Source: Mesorhizobium sp. L2C084A000
GTDB lineage: Bacteria > Pseudomonadota > Alphaproteobacteria > Rhizobiales > Rhizobiaceae
Assembly: GCF_000502875.1 (NCBI RefSeq)
Contig: NZ_AYWX01000006.1
Location: forward strand, 37,408 to 100,285
Reading direction: 5' to 3'
Length of the DNA: 62,878 nucleotides
Part shown: positions 36,257 to 46,069 of the stretch, piece after piece
How positions within the stretch are numbered: the stretch's first letter is position 1
Layout: every line of letters starts with the position of its first letter
The notes under the pieces: model-generated
The model's database searches: none
Seen by the model: only the letters and a program-made list of their open reading frames with translations
Told to the model about the DNA's origin: nothing
Made by a program: the position numbers and the translations under genes

Positions 36257-36940
36257 TTAGCGCGCCTTGTTGGTGTTGAGCTCGCGGTTCGCCGTGTAGT
36301 CGATGGCGAAAGTATCCGGCGCGAAGCTGACGCCTTCCTTGGTGTTGAAGATCATCACCGTCGTATCCTTGCCCTGCGCGTCGGTGATCGTCCACTGCCG
36401 CAAATCGAAGGTTTTCGGATCGAACATCATGGTGATCTTCGAATTGCCGAACACCGATTTGTCGGCGAGCTGGATGGTGGTGAGGTCATCCTCCTGCTTG
36501 ACGCTTTTGACGCGGTCGCCGGAGAGGTCGATCCTGGTGTCGAGCAGCAGCTTCAGAGGCGTCTTCGACAACGGATAGAGATCGGACGTGTTGAGCCTCT
36601 TGTTCAGGATGACCACCGACTGGCCGTCTGAAATCACCCGGAAATTCGAAGAGCCGTCATAGTTGAAGCGGATCTTGCCTGGCCGTTCAAGGAAGAACTT
36701 GCCGCCGGTCTGCTCGCCCTTGGGGCCGAACTGTACGAATTCGCCGCTCATCGATTTGACCGAGGAAAAGTGGTCGGCGATCTTCTGCGCAGCGGCCGGC
36801 ACAGCCGCCTGCGCCGAAGCCAGCACCTGGAAGCCGGGCACCGCGTTGAAGGCTGCCGCCCCCGCAAACGCCAGGCCGAGGCCCAGCAACTGACGCCGGG
36901 AGGGAGCAAATGTGCTGAGCGCTGAAAGATCGTTTTTCAT
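36257..36940 (-). CDS. lolA: outer-membrane lipoprotein carrier LolA
   Basis: 227 residues. The mature part has the LolA pattern HFSSVKSMSGEFVQFGPKGEQTGGKFFLERPGKIRFNYD and an eleven-strand beta half-barrel is expected. It carries lipoproteins across the periplasm. The signal region has a long n-region with SRRQLLGLGLAFAGAAAF, a twin-Arg pattern close to Tat S-R-R-x-hydrophobic, whereas LolA is normally Sec-exported. Start: ATG 36940; 36955 is also possible. It lies about 150 bp downstream of ftsK on the same strand, a common alphaproteobacterial order. Confidence 0.88.
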   Translation of the reverse strand: MKNDLSALSTFAPSRRQLLGLGLAFAGAAAFNAVPGFQVLASAQAAVPAAAQKIADHFSSVKSMSGEFVQFGPKGEQTGGKFFLERPGKIRFNYDGSSNFRVISDGQSVVILNKRLNTSDLYPLSKTPLKLLLDTRIDLSGDRVKSVKQEDDLTTIQLADKSVFGNSKITMMFDPKTFDLRQWTITDAQGKDTTVMIFNTKEGVSFAPDTFAIDYTANRELNTNKAR

Positions 36941-37091
36941 GTCGGTCACTCTCATCTGATTCCTGAGTTGTTCTGTGCTTGGACCCCCAGTTAGGCTGAA
37001 ATTTGGCGGGTCGGGCGTCCCTTGGTCGCTTCAACGCCTTGAAAGGTTCAAGGTTGCCGGACCGGGATGTCACAAGGGTCAGGCTTTCCAG

Positions 37092-39761
37092 TCAGAACTT
37101 GTCGTCTTCGGTCGGCACCAGGATCTCTCGCTTGCCGGCATGGTTGGCCGGGCCGACGATACCTTCCTTCTCCATCTTCTCGATGATCGAGGCGGCGCGG
37201 TTGTAGCCGATGCCCAGCCGGCGCTGGATATAGCTGGTCGAGGCCTTGCCGTCGCGCAGCACCACGGAGACCGCCTGATCGTAAGGATCGTCGGAATCCT
37301 CGAAATTGCTGTTGCCGCCACCGGACCCACCCTTGCCCGACGGCTCGTCGTCGTCCTCGCCGTCATCCTCGGTGATGGCGTCGAGATATTCCGGCACGCC
37401 CTGCAGCTTCAGGTGCGCGACGATCTTCTCGACCTCTTCATCGGCGACGAACGGGCCGTGCACGCGCTGGATACGACCGCCGCCGGCCATGTAGAGCATG
37501 TCGCCCATGCCGAGCAGCTGCTCGGCGCCCTGCTCACCCAGAATGGTGCGGCTGTCGATCTTGGACGTCACCTGGAAGGAGATGCGGGTCGGGAAATTGG
37601 CCTTGATGGTGCCGGTGATGACGTCGACCGACGGCCGCTGCGTCGCCATGATGACATGGATGCCGGCGGCGCGCGCCATCTGCGCCAGGCGCTGCACGGC
37701 ACCTTCGATGTCCTTGCCGGCGACCATCATCAGGTCGGCCATCTCATCGATGATGACGACGATATACGGCATCGGCTCGAGATCGAGGTTCTCGGTCTCG
37801 TAGATCGCCTCGCCGGTCTGGCGGTCGAAGCCGGTCTGCACGGTGCGCGAGATCTTCTCGCCCTTCTTGTCAGCCTGGCTGACGCGGGCGTTGAAGCCGT
37901 CGATGTTGCGCACGCCGACCTTGGACATCTTGCGGTAGCGGTCCTCCATCTCTCGCACGGTCCATTTCAGCGCCACCACCGCCTTCTTCGGATCGGTGAC
38001 GACGGGCGTGAGCAGATGCGGGATGCCGTCATAGACAGAGAGTTCCAGCATTTTCGGATCGATCATGATCAGCCGGCAATCCTGCGGCGTCAGCCGGTAG
38101 AGCAGCGACAGGATCATGGTGTTGATGGCGACCGACTTGCCCGAGCCGGTGGTGCCGGCGACAAGCACGTGCGGCATCTTGGCGATGTCGACGATGACCG
38201 CCTCGCCATTGATGGTCTTGCCCAGCGCCAGCGCCAGCTTGGCCTTCGTCGTCTCGAAATCGCGGCTGGCCAGAATCTCTCTGAGATAGACGGTTTCGCG
38301 CTTGGCGTTCGGCAGTTCGATGCCGATGGCGTTGCGGCCTGGCACCACGGCGACGCGGCAGGCAATGGCGCTCATCGAGCGGGCGATGTCGTCGGACAGG
38401 CCGATGACGCGTGACGATTTGATGCCGGGCGCCGGTTCGAGCTCATAGAGGGTGACCACCGGGCCCGGACGGACGGCGATGATCTCGCCCTTGACGCCGA
38501 AATCCTCCAGCACGCCTTCGAGCAGGCGGGCGTTCTGTTCCAGCGCGTCCTTGGACAGGCTGGCGTCGCGCACCACGTTCTTCGGTTCGGAGAGGAAGTG
38601 CAGCGACGGCATTTCGAACTTTTCCGAGCCGATCAGCGATGTCTGCGCCTCGCGCTGCACACGGGCGCCGGGCACGGGGCGCGCCGCCGGTGCCTCGACG
38701 CGGGTGGCTGCGTCGGAGCGGAACGGCTGTACCTTGGCGGTCGACGCGCCGCGGCGTTGCACGACAGGTTCATCGTCGAAATCGGCATCCTCGCCCGCAT
38801 TGTCGAAGCGGTCGTCGAAGATATCGGCATCGTCGGGGTCGAGCGAGGCGCTGCGGTCATTGACCATGGCGGCGAAGAATTCGGGTTCGACGCGGGCGCG
38901 GCCATCCTGGCTCATCCGCTGCTCGGCAAACTCCGCCGATTCGACCCGTTCGGCGGCGCGCCGCCAGGCTGTGGAGCGCTGCTCCATCTCCGGCTCGTAC
39001 TCGTCCCGCTCCTGCCTGCGGCGCAAGGCACGGCGGTGCATCCACGCGCGCAGCGACAGCCACCAATGGGTGATGGCGCCGAGCGCCAGGATACCCTCGT
39101 CGCCTTCGTCCTCGTCATTGTCGAACAAAAGGTCGTCCTCGCGCGGATCGGCGGCGGGCTCGTCCTCCATGACGGCGAAGCCGTTCTTGCGTCCGATCAG
39201 CGCCGAGCCATGGGCAAAGAGCCACAGCGCGGGAGCGGACAGCAGGATGGCGATGATGCTGGCGATCAACCCGGTCGGATAGCCGCCGATGACGACGCCG
39301 GGGATCTTCAGCACCATGTCGCCAAACACACCGCCGAGGCCCGTGGGCAGCGGCCAGGTCTTGGGCGGCACAACGCAGCCGACCATCGCTGCGGCCAGCA
39401 GCGCGAAGCCGAACCAGGACAGCCCGCGCTTGGGCAGCCTGTCGACACCGCGCGCGGAAAACAGCAGGAAGCCCCAGATGACCGTCGGAACCAGGGCGGC
39501 GACGGCGGCGAGGCCGAAGAACTGCATGGCGAGGTCGGAGAACACGGCACCCGCATAGCCCATGGCGTTGGTGACGGTGTTGTTCGTCGCGTGGGAGAAA
39601 CTCGGATCGGCGACATTCCAGGTGGCAAGGCTGGCAACGCCAAAGGCGGCCAGCGCGAACAGGCCGACGCCGACCAGCCGCCCGACCTGACGCCGCGCGA
39701 ACGCCTGGATGCCGTGCCCCGTATCGGTCAGCGCGAGCGGTGCTGAAGCCCCTGAACGCAT
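37092..39761 (-). CDS. ftsK: DNA translocase FtsK
   Basis: 889 residues. Four N-terminal helices (about 25-200) anchor it at the septum, a linker of about 200 acidic residues follows, then the FtsK/SpoIIIE motor with Walker [15 protein letters not shown] near residue 537 and Walker [12 protein letters not shown] near 670. The C-terminal gamma winged helix ([28 protein letters not shown]) reads KOPS sites. It pumps chromosome ends toward dif during division. Start ATG 39761; a CtrA-type box lies 80 bp upstream. Confidence 0.95.
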   Translation of the reverse strand: MRSGASAPLALTDTGHGIQAFARRQVGRLVGVGLFALAAFGVASLATWNVADPSFSHATNNTVTNAMGYAGAVFSDLAMQFFGLAAVAALVPTVIWGFLLFSARGVDRLPKRGLSWFGFALLAAAMVGCVVPPKTWPLPTGLGGVFGDMVLKIPGVVIGGYPTGLIASIIAILLSAPALWLFAHGSALIGRKNGFAVMEDEPAADPREDDLLFDNDEDEGDEGILALGAITHWWLSLRAWMHRRALRRRQERDEYEPEMEQRSTAWRRAAERVESAEFAEQRMSQDGRARVEPEFFAAMVNDRSASLDPDDADIFDDRFDNAGEDADFDDEPVVQRRGASTAKVQPFRSDAATRVEAPAARPVPGARVQREAQTSLIGSEKFEMPSLHFLSEPKNVVRDASLSKDALEQNARLLEGVLEDFGVKGEIIAVRPGPVVTLYELEPAPGIKSSRVIGLSDDIARSMSAIACRVAVVPGRNAIGIELPNAKRETVYLREILASRDFETTKAKLALALGKTINGEAVIVDIAKMPHVLVAGTTGSGKSVAINTMILSLLYRLTPQDCRLIMIDPKMLELSVYDGIPHLLTPVVTDPKKAVVALKWTVREMEDRYRKMSKVGVRNIDGFNARVSQADKKGEKISRTVQTGFDRQTGEAIYETENLDLEPMPYIVVIIDEMADLMMVAGKDIEGAVQRLAQMARAAGIHVIMATQRPSVDVITGTIKANFPTRISFQVTSKIDSRTILGEQGAEQLLGMGDMLYMAGGGRIQRVHGPFVADEEVEKIVAHLKLQGVPEYLDAITEDDGEDDDEPSGKGGSGGGNSNFEDSDDPYDQAVSVVLRDGKASTSYIQRRLGIGYNRAASIIEKMEKEGIVGPANHAGKREILVPTEDDKF

Positions 39762-39841
39762 GCTCTTCCCCGTCTGTCATGGTCTCGCCGGGTGCGTGGC
39801 GCACTCCGGCAGATTCGGGTCTCAGACTATCGGTGGGAAGG

Positions 39842-39856
39842 TTAAGGGCGCATTAA
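39842..39856 (-). promoter_or_regulatory. CtrA-type box upstream of ftsK
   Basis: TTAA-GGGCGCA-TTAA, the exact TTAA-N7-TTAA spacing of the CtrA consensus, 81-95 bp before the ftsK start codon. The local sequence is AT-richer than its surroundings. CtrA control of division genes is established in Caulobacter and other alphaproteobacteria; here it is inferred from the motif only. Confidence 0.6.
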
Positions 39857-39943
39857 CTATAAGAGGTTGAGACGCTCAAACCTCATTACCGCCGGTTGAG
39901 CCGTATGAAGCAATGACGGACGAGGGAGCTTCCATCGAACGAC

Positions 39944-39972
39944 ACAATGGCGGGCTGCCGCCCCGCCATTGT
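39944..39972 (-). terminator. inverted repeat after the small secreted-protein gene
   Basis: Perfect 11-bp stem ACAATGGCGGG / CCCGCCATTGT with a 7-nt loop, 40 bp beyond the stop of the minus-strand gene at 40014. A T-run is lacking, so terminator activity is uncertain. Confidence 0.45.
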
Positions 39973-40013
39973 CGTCTGGAACAAGGATCGGGCCTCGGCC
40001 CGATCGCGGCAAA

Positions 40014-40289
40014 TCAGTTGGCGCCGCCGAGCGCCTGCACATTGGCGCAGAATTCCGCATACGGCTTGCTCATCGCCGCATCCTGGCATTCCTTCTTCAT
40101 CGCTTCCTGCTTTTCCATCGGCATGGCCATGAAAGCTGTCTTGAAATCCGCCATCGGCTTCATGGTTTTCATGCCGGAATCCGTGAAGAACGGCGCCATG
40201 TTGTCGGGCTCATCCAGAGCACCGGCAAATGCCACGCCGCCGATCATGGAAAGAGCAAGCGCTCCGAGGCAGATGTTCTTGAGGTTCAT
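40014..40289 (-). CDS. small secreted protein of unknown function
   Basis: 91 residues. An N-terminal signal peptide MNLKNICLGALALSMIGGVAFA is followed by a mature part of about 70 residues with NMAPFFTDSGMKTMKPMADFKTAFMAMP and two Cys (KECQDAA and AEFCANV) that could form a disulfide. It is Met-rich. ATG 40289 has GGAA/GGGAAGGA upstream. I do not recognise the family. The gene stands alone between ftsK and amtB. Confidence 0.72.
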   Translation of the reverse strand: MNLKNICLGALALSMIGGVAFAGALDEPDNMAPFFTDSGMKTMKPMADFKTAFMAMPMEKQEAMKKECQDAAMSKPYAEFCANVQALGGAN

Positions 40290-40434
40290 GAGATGGTTTC
40301 CTTCCCTGTTGTTGGCACGAGCGTCAGAACGACGATCGCCTCCACTGTTCGGAACCAGAGCGGTCGTTGTTTCCTCAAAAAACCTGATCACCCGAACGTG
40401 ATTGCGTGAAGCCGGGCATTGCCGGAACGGCTTG

Positions 40435-40468
40435 CCAAAAAAAGAGGCCCGGACATGATCCGGGCCTC
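40435..40468 (-). terminator. intrinsic terminator of glnK-amtB
   Basis: Ten-bp perfect stem GAGGCCCGGA / TCCGGGCCTC with a 5-nt loop, followed on the minus strand by TTTTTTT. It lies 77 bp past the amtB stop. Confidence 0.9.
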
Positions 40469-40544
40469 AATGCGTGAACTCCTTTCGGGAGCGTCACGAC
40501 GGGATGGGAGAATGCGGGGCGGCCGAGGCCGCCTCGCACAGGGC

Positions 40545-41966
40545 TTACGAGTGATAGGCCGCTTCGCCATGCGAGGTGAGGTCGAGGCCTTCGCGCTCTG
40601 CGTCGGCTGTCGGACGCAGGCCGATGATCAGGTCGACGATCTTGTAGAGGATGGCGCTGCCGATACCCGACCACAACAGGGTCACCAGGACACCCTTGGC
40701 CTGCGCCAGGAGTTGTGTGGCCGTGCCGGCATAGCCGGCAGCAAAGTCGGCCGTCGAATAGTCGACAATGCCGGCGCCACCGAGGGCAGGATTGACCAGG
40801 ATGCCTGTGCCGAGCGCGCCGATGATGCCGCCAATGCAGTGGACGCCGAAGACATCAAGGCTGTCGTCGTAGTCGAACGCGTTCTTCACCACCGAGACGA
40901 AGAAGTAGCAGACGAAGGTCGCGACGATGCCGAGCACGATGGCGCCCATCGGGCCGGCAAAGCCGGCAGCAGGCGTGACGGCGACGAGGCCGGTCACCGC
41001 ACCCGAAACAGCACCAAGCATGGAGGCTTTGCCGCGCAGCAGCGATTCAAGCACGATCCAGGTGACCGCCGCCGCCGCCGTGGCGACGAAGGTATTGATC
41101 ATGGCCAGCACCGCATAGGCGTTCGCTTCAAGGTTCGAACCGGCGTTGAAGCCAAACCAGCCGACCCACAGCAGCGAAGCACCGACCATGGTCAGCGTCA
41201 TCGAGTGCGGCGCCATGAGATCCTTCTTGTAGCCGCTGCGCTTGCCGATCATGAGCGCGCCGACGAGGCCGGCAATGCCCGCATTGATGTGAACGACCGT
41301 GCCGCCGGCGAAGTCGATGGCGCCGAAGCTGAAGATGAGGCCCGTCGGATCGCTATAAGCGCTCGGGCCGCCCCAGAACCAGACCATATGAGCGATCGGG
41401 AAGTAGATGAAAGTGACCCACAGGATGACGAAAAGGATCAAAGCGGAGAATTTGACGCGTTCGGCGAAGGCGCCGACGATCAGGGCCGGCGTGATGCAGG
41501 CGAAGGTCATCTGGAAGACGACGAACACCAGTTCAGGAATGGCGACACCCTTGGTGAAGGTCTCCGACAGGGTCGTCACATCGACGCCGGAGAGAAACAT
41601 CTTGGAAAGGCCGCCGACGAAGGCGTTGCCCGGGGTGAAGGCGAGGCTGTAGCCGTAGAAAACCCAGATGATCATGACCACGCTGGTGATGGTGAAGACC
41701 TGCATCAGCACCGACAGCATGTTCTTGCTGCGAACCAGGCCGCCGTAGAAAAGCGCAAGACCGGGAACCGTCATCAACAGCACCAGAACGGTGGAAACCA
41801 TCATCCACGTGGTGTCGCCCTTGTCGACGGTGAAAGCTGGCGCTGCTGCGGCCGCGGCGGGAGCCGCTTCCTGCGCGAATGCGGCGACCGTGCCCAATGC
41901 TCCGAGCGCGAACGAGCCGAGCAGCGCGGAGCGCGCCGCTGACTTCAAGGTGGAAGGAATATTCAT
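40545..41966 (-). CDS. amtB: ammonium transporter
   Basis: 473 residues. A signal-like N terminus (ALLGSFALGALGTVAAFAQ) and a short Ala-rich periplasmic region precede eleven helices. Signatures include DFAGGTVVHINAGIAGLVGALMIGKRSGY with the first pore His and DVFGVHCIGGIIGALGTGI with the second. ATG 41966 has GGAGAG 5 nt upstream. Its partner GlnK is encoded 31 bp upstream and blocks the channel when nitrogen is plentiful. Confidence 0.95.
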   Translation of the reverse strand: MNIPSTLKSAARSALLGSFALGALGTVAAFAQEAAPAAAAAAPAFTVDKGDTTWMMVSTVLVLLMTVPGLALFYGGLVRSKNMLSVLMQVFTITSVVMIIWVFYGYSLAFTPGNAFVGGLSKMFLSGVDVTTLSETFTKGVAIPELVFVVFQMTFACITPALIVGAFAERVKFSALILFVILWVTFIYFPIAHMVWFWGGPSAYSDPTGLIFSFGAIDFAGGTVVHINAGIAGLVGALMIGKRSGYKKDLMAPHSMTLTMVGASLLWVGWFGFNAGSNLEANAYAVLAMINTFVATAAAAVTWIVLESLLRGKASMLGAVSGAVTGLVAVTPAAGFAGPMGAIVLGIVATFVCYFFVSVVKNAFDYDDSLDVFGVHCIGGIIGALGTGILVNPALGGAGIVDYSTADFAAGYAGTATQLLAQAKGVLVTLLWSGIGSAILYKIVDLIIGLRPTADAEREGLDLTSHGEAAYHS

Positions 41967-41997
41967 TGAACTCTCCATTGGAATACGTGATCGCCGC

Positions 41998-42342
<345 letters not shown>

Positions 42343-42418
42343 TCACCCTTCGCTGTTGCGGTCCCCCGCGTTTGCACACCTTCACCGATCCTAAAAAGCC
42401 GGAGAGTGCCCACGAGGA

Positions 42419-42434
42419 TTCAAGCTCCGTGCCA
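42419..42434 (-). promoter_or_regulatory. sigma-54 promoter of glnK-amtB
   Basis: On the minus strand TGGCAC-GGAGC-TTGAA, with the -24 element exact and the -12 element one base off TTGCA, at correct 5-bp spacing. It lies 83 bp before the glnK ATG. NtrC/RpoN control of glnK-amtB is well established in proteobacteria. Confidence 0.72.
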
Positions 42435-42553
42435 AGTGCGGAAGCAGTGTGTTAACCCATTGTAAACAAAGAGATTGAGGAGCGTTCCGACGCAACCTGT
42501 TGATAGCTGCGGCGATGCATCTGCTTAAAAATTGGGCAAATTTTGAAAAATGC

Positions 42554-43429
42554 CTACTCTGCAGGCGATCGCTTGAGCCGGATCAGCCCTTCCTGCGCAA
42601 CCGAGGCAATCAGCGTGCCGTCGCGGGCAAACAGCGACCCGCGCGTAAAGCCGCGCGACCCCTGTGTCGACGGGCTGTCCTGCGTATAGAGCATCCAGTC
42701 GTCGAGCGCATGGCTGCGATGGAACCACATGGCGTGGTCGAGGCTCGCCGCCTGGATATCGCGATCGAAAATGGCGCGGCCATGCGCGAAGGTCGATGTG
42801 TCGAGCAGCGTCATGTCGGAAAGATAGGCGAGCACCGCCGCCTGGATGGCGCGGTCCGCCGGCACCGGACCGGTGGTGCGGATCCAGATATTCTGCTTCG
42901 GCTCCAGCTTTTCGCGGCTGGTGTAATGCTTCAGCATCACCGGCTTCATCTCGATCGGCCGGTCGCGCTCCCAGTAGCGTTTGATGCCATCGGGCACCGC
43001 CTCGCCGAATTTGCCCAGCAATTCGCGTTGCGACAGCAATGTGTCCGGCCCCGGAACGTCCTGCGGCATCGGCACCTGGTGCTCGAGACCGACCTCGTCC
43101 TGCTGGAACGAGGCTTCGAGCGAAAAGATCGCCTGGCCGTGCTGGACCGCCACCACGCGCCGCGTGGTGAAGGAGCCGCCGTCGCGAATACGGTCGACCT
43201 CGTAGACGATCGGCACCTTGGTGTCGCCGGGCCGCATGAAATAGCCGTGCAGCGAATGCACGTACCGATCGGGATCCACTGTCCGCTGCGCCGCCACCAG
43301 CGCCTGGGCGATGGTCTGGCCGCCGAACACGCGCTGCCAGTCGAGCAAGGGGCTGCGACCACGATACAGATTGTGTTCCAGCTTCTCGAGGTCGAGAATG
43401 CCGAGAAGCTCGTCCATGGCTGCCGTCAT
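42554..43429 (-). CDS. tesB: acyl-CoA thioesterase II
   Basis: 291 residues, double hot-dog fold. Typical segments are LEHNLYRGRSPLLDWQRVFGGQTIAQALVAA, HSLHGYFMRPGDTKVPIVYEVDRIRDG and ASLDHAMWFHRSHALDDWMLY with the catalytic Asp region. It hydrolyses medium- and long-chain acyl-CoA. Start ATG 43429; an ATG 5 codons earlier (43444) is possible. It diverges from the hydroxylase gene at 43524. Confidence 0.93.
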   Translation of the reverse strand: MTAAMDELLGILDLEKLEHNLYRGRSPLLDWQRVFGGQTIAQALVAAQRTVDPDRYVHSLHGYFMRPGDTKVPIVYEVDRIRDGGSFTTRRVVAVQHGQAIFSLEASFQQDEVGLEHQVPMPQDVPGPDTLLSQRELLGKFGEAVPDGIKRYWERDRPIEMKPVMLKHYTSREKLEPKQNIWIRTTGPVPADRAIQAAVLAYLSDMTLLDTSTFAHGRAIFDRDIQAASLDHAMWFHRSHALDDWMLYTQDSPSTQGSRGFTRGSLFARDGTLIASVAQEGLIRLKRSPAE

Positions 43430-43523
43430 ATTTCGCGCCCTCACCGCAGAAGTGTTATGGCGGTTTCCGACAGGACGAACAGGCAGTCAAGGGTGCAGGA
43501 CCCGGCGGCGCGCAGGAGCGAAG

Positions 43524-44804
43524 ATGATGGAACGCAAGGCGGACACGAAAACCGGGGCAAACGTGAAAACAATATCTGGGCTCGATGTCCTGGTCGCCGG
43601 CGCCGGCTATGTCGGCCTGGCCGCCGCCGTGTCGCTGAAGCAGGCGCGACCGGGTCTCGCCATCGCTCTCGTCGATGCCGCACCTGCCGGCGCCTGGCAA
43701 AGGGATGGCCGCGCCTCGGCCATTGCCGCCGCCGCCTGCCGCATGCTTGACCAGCTCGGTGTGTGGGCCGAGATCGCGCCGCAGGCACAAGCCATCACCG
43801 AGATGATCATCACCGATTCGCGCACCGCCGATCCGGTGCGTCCGGTCTTCCTGACCTTCGACGGCGAAGTGGCGCCGGGCGAGCCTTTTGCGCATATGGT
43901 CGCCAACAAGGTGCTGAACGGCGCCTTGCGGGCCAGCGCCGAAAAGCTCGGCATCGACATCATCGAAGGCGTCGCCGTGCAGGGTTTCGAACCCAACGGC
44001 AGTGGTATCACCGTGCATCTTGCCGACGGCGCGACGCTGAAGGCCCGGCTGCTGGTCGCCGCCGACGGCGTCAACTCGAAGCTGCGCGACATGGCCGGCA
44101 TCAAGACGGTGAAGTGGGAATATGGCCAGTCCGGCATCGTCTGCACCGTGGCGCATGAACGCCCGCACAATGGTCGCGCTGAAGAGCATTTCCTGCCGGC
44201 TGGCCCCTTCGCCACATTGCCGCTCAAGCCCGGTGAGGACGGCACCAACCGTTCGTCGATCGTCTGGGTCGAACGTACGCCCGATGCCGAGAAGCTGGTG
44301 GCCGGTGACGATCTCCTCTTCGAACACGAGCTCGAGCAGCGTTTTGGCCTGAAGCTTGGCGAGATCCGCGTTGCCGATAAGCCGCGCGCCTGGCCGCTCG
44401 GCTTGACCATTGCGCGTGCCTTCGTCGCACCCCGCATCGCGCTCGCCGGCGATGCCGCCCACGGCATCCACCCGATCGCCGGCCAGGGCCTCAATCTCGG
44501 CTTCAAGGATGTCGCAGCCCTTGCCGAGGTGATTGTCGAGGCCGACCGGCTCGGCCAGGATATCGGCGCGCTCGACGTGCTCGAGCGCTACCAGCAGTGG
44601 CGCCGCTTCGACACGGTGCAGATGGGTGTCACCACCGACGCGCTGAACCGGCTGTTTTCCAACGATATCGGCCCGCTGCGCACCGTCCGCGACATCGGCC
44701 TCGGCCTCGTCGAACGCATGCCGCGCCTGAAGGAATTCTTCATCCGCCAGGCGTCGGGACTGTCCGCCGGCACGCCAAGACTGTTGAAGGGCGAGGCGAT
44801 TTGA
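43524..44804 (+). CDS. UbiH/UbiF/COQ6-type FAD monooxygenase (ubiquinone biosynthesis)
   Basis: 426 residues. FAD-binding GxGxxG near residue 25 (VLVAGAGYVGLAAAVSL), the mid-domain ADGVNSKLRDMAGI and the second FAD motif RIALAGDAAHGIHPIAGQGLNLGFKDVAAL are diagnostic. It should hydroxylate the quinone ring in ubiquinone biosynthesis; which position is not shown. ATG 43524 has AGGAG 7 nt upstream, and the earlier open frame lies over tesB. Confidence 0.9.
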   Translation: MMERKADTKTGANVKTISGLDVLVAGAGYVGLAAAVSLKQARPGLAIALVDAAPAGAWQRDGRASAIAAAACRMLDQLGVWAEIAPQAQAITEMIITDSRTADPVRPVFLTFDGEVAPGEPFAHMVANKVLNGALRASAEKLGIDIIEGVAVQGFEPNGSGITVHLADGATLKARLLVAADGVNSKLRDMAGIKTVKWEYGQSGIVCTVAHERPHNGRAEEHFLPAGPFATLPLKPGEDGTNRSSIVWVERTPDAEKLVAGDDLLFEHELEQRFGLKLGEIRVADKPRAWPLGLTIARAFVAPRIALAGDAAHGIHPIAGQGLNLGFKDVAALAEVIVEADRLGQDIGALDVLERYQQWRRFDTVQMGVTTDALNRLFSNDIGPLRTVRDIGLGLVERMPRLKEFFIRQASGLSAGTPRLLKGEAI

Positions 44805-44824
44805 GCCGCCGCCAGCATCCCCAA

Positions 44825-45005
44825 CGTCGTCATCCTTGGGCGTAGCGACGCGAAGCGGAGCGAAGACCCAAGGATCCATGCCGCGACCTTGGCTGAAGAA
44901 TGCAGCGGAGCAGAATTCTGCACCGTGGTGACGCGTTTGAGTCGCGGCATGGATCCCGGGGTCTGCGCCGCGTCGCTTCGCTCCTTGCTCCGCCCCAGGA
45001 TGACG
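44825..45005. repeat. large CGTCATCCTTGGG-type inverted repeat
   Basis: Left arm CGTCATCCTTGGGCG, then GTAGCGACGCGAAGCGGAGCG and ACCCAAGGATCCATGCCGCG. The right arm returns CGCGGCATGGATCCCGGGGT, GCGTCGCTTCGCTCC and CGCCCCAGGATGACG. The arms pair imperfectly over about 55 bp with a core of about 60 bp. It fills the gap between the converging hydroxylase and TerB-like genes. I recognise it as a rhizobial intergenic palindrome type; no second copy is seen here. Confidence 0.8.
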
Positions 45006-45044
45006 AAAGCGATGGGCGTTTCCGCCAATCGCCAAGGTATGCGA

Positions 45045-45572
45045 TCAATTGACCTCAAAACCCAGCTTTTGCCGCAGCCGCAATATCCTCTGGTCGGATA
45101 TTTCGAGGCGTTTCTCGCCGCCCTGGGCGGCGCGGTTGACCATCTGCAGCAGATCGTTTCGCTCGGCGACATCCAGACGCTCGCGCAGGAACGGCGCCAG
45201 CTTGTCGATGACGATTGTGGTGTCGTCGATCTGTGACGCCGCCCATTTGGCGTAGACCACCGCTTCGTCCGTTTTCTTCTTGTCGGCGATCTCGGAAATC
45301 ACGGCGCGGATGACGGCCTCGCGCTGCGGCAGTATGGGCCCATCCTCGGAGACGATCGATGTGATCAGCGTAGCTGCCGCTACGACCGGATCATCGATCG
45401 CCGTCAGCGGCGACAGCGCCGCCTGCTTGCGCAGCTTCTTGCGGCGGATGTTGCCCTGTACGCGCCCGACAACGTCCGCAACCTCACGAGCCGCGTCGTT
45501 CATCGCCTTCATCCGGTACCACCAGAACGCTGCCGCGCCCATCACGCCAAGGATAGCAATCAGGAAAGGCAT
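45045..45572 (-). CDS. membrane-anchored TerB-like helical protein
   Basis: 175 residues: one N-terminal transmembrane helix (FLIAILGVMGAAAFWWYRM), a basic segment (NIRRKKLRKQ), then a helical domain with ALSPLTAIDDPVVAAATLITSIVSEDGP and AVISEIADKKKTDEAVVYAKWAASQIDD. The second part resembles the TerB/DjlA-N fold. The function is unknown; it may be cytoplasmic, anchored at the membrane. ATG 45572 is chosen because the helix follows directly; the frame is open to 45644. Confidence 0.7.
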   Translation of the reverse strand: MPFLIAILGVMGAAAFWWYRMKAMNDAAREVADVVGRVQGNIRRKKLRKQAALSPLTAIDDPVVAAATLITSIVSEDGPILPQREAVIRAVISEIADKKKTDEAVVYAKWAASQIDDTTIVIDKLAPFLRERLDVAERNDLLQMVNRAAQGGEKRLEISDQRILRLRQKLGFEVN

Positions 45573-45712
45573 GTCGAAATCCCCAAGAACCCCGGCGACG
45601 ATAGGAGAACTCTCGCCTTGCTTCAACACGCAAAAGTTGCGCACGAAATGAACCAGGACGATCGTTCAGTCGAATGTCTTGGTTTCCGCGTGGCTGTAGC
45701 ACATGGCGGGGG

Positions 45713-46069
45713 CTATGACCCCGGCACATCGTAGATCGCCCGCACCTCGATAGTGCCTATTTCGGCCAGCGGGATCTCGCCAGCGATCTCCAGCGCCTGG
45801 TCGAGATTGTCCGCCTCGATCATGACGAAGCCGAGCAACTGCTCCTTGGTTTCGGCGAACGGGCCGTCGGTGATCAGCCGCTTGCCCTGGCGTCGCCGCA
45901 GCGTCTTCGACGTCTTCACCGATTGGAGCGCCTGTGCGACGATCAGCATCCCACGCTGATCCAATGAGCGGTCATGAGCCATCGAATCGGCATCGAGCTT
46001 GGCCAGACGCTCCGGCGTCATGGCATGGAGGTCGTTTTCCTCGCCATAGACCAGACAGACATATTTCAT
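45713..46069 (-). CDS. YCII-related (DGPF-domain) protein
   Basis: 118 residues. MKYVCLVYGEEND and TDGPFAETKEQLLGFVMIEADNLDQALEIA are the hallmark of the YCII/DGPF family, often linked to ECF sigma factors; no sigma gene is in view here. The ATG overlaps the stop of the preceding 73-residue gene (ATGA), so translation is coupled. Function unknown. Confidence 0.88.
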   Translation of the reverse strand: MKYVCLVYGEENDLHAMTPERLAKLDADSMAHDRSLDQRGMLIVAQALQSVKTSKTLRRRQGKRLITDGPFAETKEQLLGFVMIEADNLDQALEIAGEIPLAEIGTIEVRAIYDVPGS

